Source: an uncultured Deinococcales bacterium
GTDB taxonomy: Bacteria; Deinococcota; Deinococci; Deinococcales; Trueperaceae
Direction of reading: 5' to 3'
DNA length: 6,745 bases
Assembly: GCA_937934635.1 (NCBI GenBank)
Contig: CALGZD010000332.1
Location: forward strand, 1 to 6,745
The position numbers were made by a program, and so were the translations under genes. The notes below the pieces were generated by a model that worked only from the letters and a program-made list of their open reading frames with translations, ran no database searches and was not told where the DNA came from. Below, in pieces: positions 1 to 4,437 of this stretch (positions are counted from its first letter, which is position 1; each line of letters begins with the position of its first letter).

Positions 1-55
1 ATACACCAAAATGTATTATCTACTAAGATGTTTTTGTAGCGAAGCGAAAAAAACT

Positions 56-140
56 CTAAAGGTGTGTCCGTATCGGATATTCAAGAATTTTTGTGCTATG
101 CCTAAATGTTTTCATCGGTAATATTCGGACACACCCCTAA
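56..140. repeat. Short inverted-repeat element, possible MITE relic
   Basis: GGTGTGTCCG at 61-70 is the exact reverse complement of CGGACACACC at 126-135. The outermost pair (A60 and C136) does not match. Directly outside lies CTAA on both sides (56-59 and 137-140), which reads as a 4-bp target duplication around a 77-bp element. Four-base CTAA-type duplications are known for the IS5 group, but four bases can match by chance in AT-rich DNA. There is no coding capacity for a transposase. The ends resemble those of the element at 2557-2701. A plain RNA hairpin with a 55-base loop is the alternative reading. Confidence 0.5.
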
Positions 141-296
141 CAAGCATTTTGTGATAGGAATTGTTCTAAAATTTAAAAATAAGTCAAATAATTTGTTTTG
201 CTTTCAGGGCTAAATATGTTAGCGTGTATTACCGATTAATATAAGGCTAAAACAAATAATTAATATCAGAAGTTTAGCTATTGTTTATTACACGTT

Positions 297-325
297 TTGC
301 TACATGTTTTGCCGCAATATATTTT
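297..325 (+). promoter_or_regulatory. Possible oppDF promoter (weak)
   Basis: TTGCTA (297-302) and TATTTT (320-325) are separated by 17 bases and match the −35 and −10 consensus at four of six positions or so each. In such AT-rich DNA similar pairs are common, and TATATT or TTATAT further downstream (318-323, 345-350, 354-359) compete as −10 boxes. An imperfect 12-bp direct duplication (290-313) overlaps the −35 and could be an operator. This is a guess from spacing and position. Confidence 0.25.
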
Positions 326-360
326 ATTAGTTTATTTGAGTTTGTTATATTTGTTATATA

Positions 361-365
361 AGGAG
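361..365 (+). promoter_or_regulatory. Ribosome binding site of oppD
   Basis: AGGAG ends 11 bases before the ATG at 377. Another ATG at 367 is out of frame and too close to the site, which supports 377 as the start. Confidence 0.7.
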
Positions 366-376
366 TATGTTACTAA

Positions 377-1486
377 ATGGCAGAAAAACTACTTGAGGTT
401 AAAGGTCTAAAAACCTATTTTGATACTGACGAAGGTACAGTAAAAGCTGTCGATGGGGTTAGTTTTCACATTGACAAAGGGGAAACACTCGCAGTTGTTG
501 GTGAGTCTGGTTCTGGTAAGTCAGTAACAAGTCTGTCGATTATGCGTCTTATTCCTATGCCACCAGGTCGCTTTGCTGGTGGTGAAATCAACTTTGAAGG
601 TCAAAATATCTTACAGCTCAATGAGCGTGGTATGCGCCAGATTCGTGGTAACGATATTTCCATGATTTTCCAAGAGCCTATGACCAGCTTGAACCCTGTA
701 TATACAGTGGGTGATCAAATTGCTGAGGCAATTGTGCTTCACCAAGGCAAGACAAAGTCGCAAGCTATGAAGCTAGCTGCTGAAATGCTAGACCTTGTAG
801 GTATTCCTGAGCCAGGAAAGCGTGTTAAAAACTATCCACACCAAATGTCAGGTGGTATGCGTCAGCGTGTCATGATTGCTATGGCGCTTTCTTGTAGTCC
901 TAAGCTACTCATAGCTGACGAGCCAACAACAGCACTTGACGTAACCATTCAAGCTCAGATTCTTGACCTCATGCGTAAGCTGCAAAAAGAGATTGGTATG
1001 TCTATTCTATTCATTACTCACGATTTAGGTGTGGTAGCAGAAATTGCTGACCGAGTTGTGGTGATGTACTCAGGACGTGCTGTGGAAGAAGCAGAAGTCG
1101 AAACGATTTATGCGAAACCACGTCACCCATATACAATGGGTCTACTAAATTCGATTCCAAGGGTAGATAAAGCAGCAGAACACCAAGAGCGTCTGGAAGC
1201 TATTCCAGGTAATGTACCAAACCCACTTTATTTGCCTGATGGTTGTGCGTTTAATCCACGCTGTGGTTATGTCAAAGATATATGCAAAGAAGAAATTCCA
1301 ACATTAGCCGATTCTGGTGGTGGTCATATGGTGCGTTGTGCAAGATGGCAATCTGTTGCTGAAGAACGTGCTAGTAACAGAACTAACCTAACCCTTAGTG
1401 ATATAAATTCAGGTAATATAAATCTTGATGATTTAACGCAAGATGAAATAAATCGACTAACTCTAAACAAAGAGGCATTAGTATGA
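377..1486 (+). CDS. oppD: Oligopeptide/dipeptide ABC importer ATP-binding subunit (OppD/DppD type)
   Basis: This 369-residue protein is one of two cytoplasmic ATPases that would power a peptide importer of the Opp/Dpp (or nickel/peptide) class. All ABC motifs are present: Walker A GESGSGKS at residues 42-49, Q-loop Gln99 in [10 protein letters not shown], signature SGGMRQR at 158-164, Walker B LLIADE at 177-182 with catalytic Glu182, D-loop ALD, and switch His215 in ITHD. The C-terminal oligopeptide domain starts near HPYT (251-254) and carries four cysteines, C291, C297, C304 and C322, at the positions expected for the iron-sulfur-type cluster described in some OppD/DppD proteins. About 45 residues follow the last cysteine, an Asn/Asp/Leu-rich hydrophilic tail longer than in typical family members (usually about 325-340 residues). 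The gene overlaps oppF by four bases. Substrate cannot be told from sequence, so Opp versus Dpp naming is by convention only. Confidence 0.95.
   Translation: MAEKLLEVKGLKTYFDTDEGTVKAVDGVSFHIDKGETLAVVGESGSGKSVTSLSIMRLIPMPPGRFAGGEINFEGQNILQLNERGMRQIRGNDISMIFQEPMTSLNPVYTVGDQIAEAIVLHQGKTKSQAMKLAAEMLDLVGIPEPGKRVKNYPHQMSGGMRQRVMIAMALSCSPKLLIADEPTTALDVTIQAQILDLMRKLQKEIGMSILFITHDLGVVAEIADRVVVMYSGRAVEEAEVETIYAKPRHPYTMGLLNSIPRVDKAAEHQERLEAIPGNVPNPLYLPDGCAFNPRCGYVKDICKEEIPTLADSGGGHMVRCARWQSVAEERASNRTNLTLSDINSGNINLDDLTQDEINRLTLNKEALV
1471..1475 (+). promoter_or_regulatory. Ribosome binding site of oppF inside oppD
   Basis: AGAGG lies 7 bases before the ATG at 1483, inside the end of oppD. Together with the ATGA overlap (start 1483, oppD stop 1484-1486) it fixes the oppF start and suggests translational coupling, which would keep the two ATPases near 1:1. 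Confidence 0.7.
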
Positions 1487-2529
1487 GTGCAGTAGCAGAA
1501 TCTCAAAACACAGCTTCAAACACAGCTTCAAACACAGCTTCAAATACAACCAAAACAGCAAAAGGCAACGAATACCTTTTGGAAGTAAAAAATCTTAAGA
1601 AGTATTTTCCAATTCGTGGCGGTATCCTATCGCAGGTTGTTGGCAATGTAAAAGCAGTAGAAGATTTGAACTTTGGAATTCGCCCAGGTGAAGTAGTAGG
1701 TCTTGTGGGTGAGTCTGGTTCAGGTAAGACAACTGCAGGGCGTGCAATTTTGCGTTTGATTGAACCAACCGCTGGCGAAGTTATTTTTGATGGTACAGAC
1801 TTAACCAAAGTCAATAAGCGCACTATGCGTGAGTATCGTAAAGAAATGCAAATTATCTTTCAAGATCCATTTGCGAGTCTTAACCCACGTATGACTGTTG
1901 GTGACATCATTGGTGAGGCATTAGAAATTCACAAGCTTGCTAAAGGCAAAGCCAAAGATGAAAAAGTAGCGGATTTGCTTGAAAAAGTAGGTCTTTCTAG
2001 CGCTCACATGCGCCGCTACCCACACGAATTTTCTGGTGGTCAGCGTCAACGTATTGGTATTGCAAGAGCGCTTGCTGTAGATCCACAGTTTATTGTGGCT
2101 GATGAGCCAGTGTCTGCGCTTGATGTTTCGATTCAGGCACAGGTTGTGAACCTGCTTCAAGATTTGAAAGAAGAGCTTGGTCTTACGCTCCTCTTCATTG
2201 CACACGATTTAGCAGTTGTTGAGTACATTAGTGACGTCGTTATCGTTATGTACTTAGGGCGAATCATGGAAATTGCACCAGCTCGTGAGCTGTATAGCAA
2301 TCCTGTTCACCCGTATACAGAGTCGCTACTTTCAGCGATTCCGATTCCAGATCCAACTTTGAAGCGTGAGCGTATTTTGCTAGAAGGTGACATCCCTTCA
2401 CCAATCAACCCGCCAAGTGGCTGTGTATTCCGTACACGCTGTCCAATCGCAACAAAAGAATGCGCTGAGGTTGTGCCTACCCTCGAAGAAGTTAGCCCTG
2501 ACCACTTTAAGGCGTGTATACATCGATAA
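1483..2529 (+). CDS. oppF: Oligopeptide/dipeptide ABC importer ATP-binding subunit (OppF/DppF type)
   Basis: This 348-residue protein is the partner ATPase of OppD; the two are expected to form a heterodimer under a pair of membrane permeases. Motifs: Walker A GESGSGKT at 76-83, Q-loop Gln127 in [10 protein letters not shown], signature FSGGQRQR at 183-190, Walker B FIVADE at 203-208, D-loop ALD, and switch His241 in IAHD. The run [20 protein letters not shown] is typical of OppF. The C-terminal domain has C314, C320, C327 and C345, with the same spacing as in the upstream OppD (C-x5-C-x6-C-x17-C). The ABC domain begins at about residue 31 ([12 protein letters not shown]). The preceding 30 residues are a low-complexity leader with three NTAS repeats that is not part of the family fold. 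No permease or solute-binding gene follows; the downstream region is non-coding and then unrelated. Confidence 0.95.
   Translation: MSAVAESQNTASNTASNTASNTTKTAKGNEYLLEVKNLKKYFPIRGGILSQVVGNVKAVEDLNFGIRPGEVVGLVGESGSGKTTAGRAILRLIEPTAGEVIFDGTDLTKVNKRTMREYRKEMQIIFQDPFASLNPRMTVGDIIGEALEIHKLAKGKAKDEKVADLLEKVGLSSAHMRRYPHEFSGGQRQRIGIARALAVDPQFIVADEPVSALDVSIQAQVVNLLQDLKEELGLTLLFIAHDLAVVEYISDVVIVMYLGRIMEIAPARELYSNPVHPYTESLLSAIPIPDPTLKRERILLEGDIPSPINPPSGCVFRTRCPIATKECAEVVPTLEEVSPDHFKACIHR
1507..1542 (+). repeat. Three tandem 12-bp repeats in the oppF start region
   Basis: The unit AACACAGCTTCA occurs three times without a mismatch (1507-1518, 1519-1530, 1531-1542), with a decayed fourth copy after it. 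It encodes NTAS repeated in frame at OppF residues 9-20. Because the unit is a multiple of three, gain or loss of copies would change length without breaking the frame. Confidence 0.95.
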
Positions 2530-2547
2530 GTTATTTGAATAATTTCT

Positions 2548-2710
2548 AAAGCTTCGGGGTGCGTCCCGCTATAGGTTGGATGTATAGTTCACATAGTTAT
2601 AATGTGTTAAGTACTTAAGGGACGCACCTTGGAAGTTTTTCAAAAAGCAAAAAACTTCTATTTGCTTTGAAACTATTTCCAACCTCAAATGGGACGCACC
2701 CAAAGCTTCG
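2548..2710. mobile_element. MITE-like non-autonomous element with 9-bp flanking repeats
   Basis: GGGTGCGTCCC (2557-2567) and GGGACGCACCC (2691-2701) are perfect 11-bp terminal inverted repeats. The match resumes inside as AGGTTGGA (2573-2580) against TCCAACCT (2678-2685), so 20 of the outer 24 positions pair. Directly outside both ends stands the 9-bp direct repeat AAAGCTTCG (2548-2556 and 2702-2710), as left by transposition. The 145-bp element has no coding capacity. Inside are a third copy of the end, GGGACGCACC (2619-2628), preceded by the palindrome TTAAGTACTTAA (2607-2618), and a hairpin GAAGTTTTT/AAAAACTTC (2632-2640 and 2650-2658). It sits just after oppF and may also act as a folded transcript end. 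The parent transposase family cannot be named from this window; 9-bp duplications occur in several IS families. Confidence 0.75.
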
Positions 2711-2718
2711 TAATTTTG

Positions 2719-2750
2719 ACAGAAGGCTGGTGTTATACTAGCCTTCTGTT
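2719..2750 (+). terminator. Perfect hairpin, possible terminator
   Basis: ACAGAAGGCT (2719-2728) pairs exactly with AGCCTTCTGT (2740-2749), and two more pairs (one G-U) narrow the loop to TGTTATA. T-rich sequence (TTGTTTG) follows, but without a real T run. It could end the oppDF transcript. It also encloses a −10-like box of the next gene, so the terminator call is only one of two readings. Confidence 0.4.
2731..2739 (+). promoter_or_regulatory. Extended −10 promoter for the membrane gene pair
   Basis: TGTTATACT fits an extended −10 (TG-N-TATACT), with TATACT at 2734-2739, which puts the transcript start near 2746 and leaves a leader of about 24 bases that includes the ribosome site AGGTGA (2758-2763). 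A good TTGACA lies at 2716-2721 but only 12 bases upstream, too close for a normal −35, so the extended −10 reading is preferred. The box sits in the loop of the hairpin 2719-2750. Confidence 0.45.
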
Positions 2751-2757
2751 TGTTTGT

Positions 2758-2763
2758 AGGTGA
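2758..2763 (+). promoter_or_regulatory. Ribosome binding site for the 149-residue membrane protein
   Basis: AGGTGA ends 6 bases before the first of three consecutive-looking Met codons (ATGATGATG from 2770) and supports the start at 2770 over the internal Met18 at 2821. Confidence 0.6.
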
Positions 2764-2769
2764 CCAATT

Positions 2770-3219
2770 ATGATGATGCTGTGGGATGAAATACAAGAAT
2801 TTTTGCAAGGCTTATTCAATATGAAGAAGTCAAAACTGGTGTGGACTGTTTGGATAGTTGTGATTAATTTGCTTAGTTTGGCATTTTTGCCAAGACCTGA
2901 AGCCATAGCTGTATTCATGGGTTTTATGCTCAGTAGTGCCACTATGTTTTGGTTAGCAGAAATCAAAGGTTTTGTTCGCTTGCTTGGTGCAGCCTATTTT
3001 TGGTGGATTCCAGTATTGATTTATCTTGCGCTACGTATGGAGACTATAGATTTTTTATCTACTTTTGGAATATGGCTGGTATTGCTTTATCTTACGAATA
3101 TCATTGCTTTAGTATTTGATATGGTAGATGTGTATAGATACTTTCGTGGTGAAGATGATGAAATGATTGTCCACCCGCTTGTGGATATGGAGTTAAGCGA
3201 AAACCATCCTGAAAGATAG
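2770..3219 (+). CDS. Small four-helix membrane protein, function unknown
   Basis: I do not recognise the family. The 149-residue product has about four hydrophobic segments: roughly residues 23-40, 45-63, 71-88 and 96-116. The first 22 residues look amphipathic, and the C-terminal 23 or so are hydrophilic and acidic (GEDDE, ELSENHPER). Charged residues sit at the helix borders, including E64, K66 and R70 between helices 2 and 3, and D117, D120, R123 and R126 after helix 4. The FWW cluster at 77-79 probably lies at a membrane surface. There is no signal peptide cleavage pattern and no catalytic motif I can name. The start is supported by AGGTGA; an alternative is Met18 (MKKSK). The next gene begins one base after its stop, so the two are probably translated from one mRNA. 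Confidence 0.8.
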   Translation: MMMLWDEIQEFLQGLFNMKKSKLVWTVWIVVINLLSLAFLPRPEAIAVFMGFMLSSATMFWLAEIKGFVRLLGAAYFWWIPVLIYLALRMETIDFLSTFGIWLVLLYLTNIIALVFDMVDVYRYFRGEDDEMIVHPLVDMELSENHPER

Positions 3220-3220
3220 T

Positions 3221-3478
3221 ATGCTACAACCAACTACTAGAAACCAATTTATTATCGCTTTTACTTTTTTTGCATTAGCTGTTTTCTTCTACTATGTCTA
3301 TTACATCCGCTATTGGAAGTGGCAAGATTGTATTGGTGAGGTTTTAGAAACTTGCCCATCTGGAAGTCCAGCAAACATTAACACCATCGAAGCAATTTGG
3401 GCTGTGGTTTCTGTTGGGTTTTTCTTGATAGCTTTAGATAGAGCCTTAAAGGCATTGCGGTCTAGAAACAAAAACTAG
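3221..3478 (+). CDS. Small two-helix membrane protein, function unknown
   Basis: An 85-residue protein with hydrophobic segments at about 9-29 and 56-73, joined by a 26-residue loop that contains two cysteines (C37 and C45), and ending in a basic tail (R74, K77, R80, R82, K84). The charge pattern places both ends in the cytoplasm and the cysteine loop outside, where a disulfide is possible. I do not know the family. The ATG comes one base after the stop of the upstream membrane gene and has no good ribosome site of its own (only GAAAG), which argues for coupled translation and a shared role. Its TAG stop (3476-3478) interlocks with the stop of the minus-strand gene, so the reading frames overlap by four bases tail to tail. 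Confidence 0.75.
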   Translation: MLQPTTRNQFIIAFTFFALAVFFYYVYYIRYWKWQDCIGEVLETCPSGSPANINTIEAIWAVVSVGFFLIALDRALKALRSRNKN

Positions 3479-4038
3479 AAGTTACCTTCAAACACATCAC
3501 AAAACCAAAGACCATTTAGAGGAATGGTGTCATAAGAAGCGTTTTGTGCTGGTCCTATAGCCTGTTTGCCCCAGTCATCGGCTAAATCTTGAGTCTTAAA
3601 AGGACCAACCATTACGTCAAAATCTTGTTGCCACTTTTCCACTGCGATTGGCAAAACAAATTCTCGGTGTTCACCTTTTAAATCATTCACCACTCGAAAA
3701 AAAGCATGTTGCGCTTTCATATTGGGTGCATCACTTAGGGTATAGAGTGTATTTTCTAAAGATTTGAGTGCTTCTTTGTCTAGTGCAGGAAAGCAAAGCA
3801 AGCGTGTGCGTGCTTCAGTAATAGGCAAATCAAAGAATTGATGGTCTTGAAAGTGAGCGTGTAAGGTATTTGCCACATCATTTTTTACAAGATTATCTAC
3901 ATCTAAACAACTTTCGGCATTTAGAATGGCGTACTGGGTAGGTTCTTCCAAGCGAAGCTTTTCGATATCTAAACCTGCTTGTTCCGCACGTCTTCGTGCA
4001 GATTCTGTTGGAACGTGTGATGTGATATCAAGTGGCAT
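3475..4038 (-). CDS. Hypothetical soluble protein, possible SPOR-like C-terminal segment
   Basis: A 187-residue protein without signal peptide or membrane segment. I cannot assign a family with certainty. The N-terminal part has a charged helix (residues 12-32, ESARRRAEQAGLDIEKLRLE) and a His-rich stretch LHAHFQDHQFFD (59-70). Residues 140-161 (FDVMVGPFKTQDLADDWGKQ and on) resemble the V-GPF-x(n)-A core of SPOR domains, which bind peptidoglycan, but the match is short and the protein has no export signal, so I give it little weight. The steady codon quality and the promoter-like sequence before it make a real gene likely. The start at 4038 is the only upstream Met; no Shine-Dalgarno is present. 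The end overlaps the convergent membrane gene by four bases. Confidence 0.75.
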   Translation of the reverse strand: MPLDITSHVPTESARRRAEQAGLDIEKLRLEEPTQYAILNAESCLDVDNLVKNDVANTLHAHFQDHQFFDLPITEARTRLLCFPALDKEALKSLENTLYTLSDAPNMKAQHAFFRVVNDLKGEHREFVLPIAVEKWQQDFDVMVGPFKTQDLADDWGKQAIGPAQNASYDTIPLNGLWFCDVFEGNF

Positions 4039-4078
4039 AAGCTTATTTATATCAACATGAGCTTGTAAATTGTGTCAA
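4039..4078 (-). promoter_or_regulatory. Promoter with −10 next to the start codon, likely leaderless mRNA
   Basis: Reading the minus strand, TATAAA (4051-4046) is followed by only seven bases (TAAGCTT) before the ATG at 4038. With normal spacing, transcription would start at or next to the A of the ATG, and no Shine-Dalgarno is present. A perfect TTGACA lies at 4078-4073, but the 21-base spacer is too long for a classic sigma-70 pair. A 17-base spacer would select TTGATA (4055-4050), a poor −10. Confidence 0.5.
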
Positions 4079-4119
4079 AGCACTTTGTCTTAAAACACTT
4101 TACAGTATGATGTTTGGTC

Positions 4120-4149
4120 GCTAATGCTATTTATGCTAATGCTATTTAT
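4120..4149 (+). repeat. 15-bp tandem duplication
   Basis: GCTAATGCTATTTAT occurs twice, back to back and identical (4120-4134 and 4135-4149). Its position upstream of the minus-strand gene is outside the core promoter, and no role is evident. Confidence 0.95.
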
Positions 4150-4291
4150 ATAGTCGTGTGCTACGTTGAAGTTCTTGAATAGATAATACCCGTGTCCGAA
4201 AATATGTGTAGTAAGAAGAATGCCTCAGAAGCTTCAGGTGCGTTAGTTTATTCTGCTAGTTACCTGAACTACTACTTAAAAACACTTTTAG

Positions 4292-4430
4292 ACTTTACTT
4301 TACTTTACTTTACTTTACATTGAATTGGATTGAATTGAATTGGATTGAATTGGATTGAATTGAATTGAATTGAATTGAAGTGGATTGAAGTGGATTGAAG
4401 TGGATTTAAGCAGAATTGGTATAAGTGGAT
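4292..4430 (+). repeat. Pentanucleotide tandem array next to the deacetylase start
   Basis: Five ACTTT units (4292-4316) are followed, after ACAT, by 17 pentamers of the TGAAT/TGGAT/TGAAG type (4321-4405). Within these, TGAAGTGGAT forms a 10-bp unit repeated three times (4376-4405). The phase continues in decayed form (TTAAG, CAGAA, TTGGT, ATAAG, TGGAT) to 4430, seven bases before the ATG at 4438. The array is outside the coding sequence. Such arrays change copy number by slipped-strand synthesis, so this locus is likely to vary between strains. Confidence 0.95.
4395..4425 (+). promoter_or_regulatory. Possible promoter within the pentamer array
   Basis: TATAAG (4420-4425) is the best −10 candidate, with TTGAAG (4395-4400) 19 bases upstream as a −35 supplied by a repeat unit. 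Transcription would start about six bases before the ATG at 4438. Because nearly every unit gives a TTGAAT or TTGGAT, many alternative −35-like sites exist. There is no Shine-Dalgarno, in keeping with a very short leader. Confidence 0.35.
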
Positions 4431-4437
4431 AGTTGTA

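Larger units (their letters stand above)
1..376. other. Intergenic region upstream of oppD
   Basis: This stretch has no gene I can support. One frame stays open from position 2 to about 120, but it would encode a Cys/Lys-rich peptide with no recognisable features and it runs through an inverted repeat, so I reject it. The region contains a small inverted-repeat element (56-140), an AT-rich stretch, and an imperfect 12-bp direct duplication at 290-313 (ACACGTTTTGCT followed by ACATGTTTTGCC, 10 of 12 identical). The last 16 bases hold the ribosome binding site of oppD. No permease or binding-protein gene precedes oppD within these 376 bases, so oppDF probably starts its own transcription unit. 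Confidence 0.7.
4039..4437. other. Repeat-rich intergenic region between divergent genes
   Basis: These 399 bases hold no convincing gene. They contain, in order, the promoter of the minus-strand gene, a 15-bp tandem duplication (4120-4149), a stretch at 4190-4243 with two motifs similar to the small mobile-element ends (GTGTCCGAA at 4192-4200 and AAGCTTCAGGTGCGT at 4229-4243), a weak hairpin TTCAGGT/ACCTGAA (4233-4239 and 4262-4268), and the pentamer array (4292-4430). A minus-strand frame through the array (4305-4499) is only repeat translation. Confidence 0.75.

Noticed and set aside
2..123. Open frame at the left edge as the end of an upstream gene
   Set aside because: Its translation is short and unconvincing, and it passes through the inverted-repeat element.
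1503..1823. Minus-strand ORF of 106 residues with EAVF repeats
   Set aside because: It is the shadow of oppF; its repeats are the antisense of the 12-bp tandem units and it has no family features.
2531..2542. TTATT/AATAA hairpin after oppF as a terminator
   Set aside because: A 5-bp all-AT stem with a 2-base loop would not be stable.
2632..2668. Hairpin GAAGTTTTT/AAAAACTTC as a rho-independent terminator for oppF
   Set aside because: The stem is AT-rich and no T run follows; an alternative pairing (AAAGCAAA/TTTGCTTT) competes, so it is better described as internal structure of the element.
2569..2966. Two minus-strand ORFs (79 and 77 residues)
   Set aside because: They run through the MITE-like element and antisense to the membrane gene, with no domain signs or ribosome sites.
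4292..4405. CRISPR array
   Set aside because: The units are 5-10 bp and contiguous with no spacers and no cas genes nearby.
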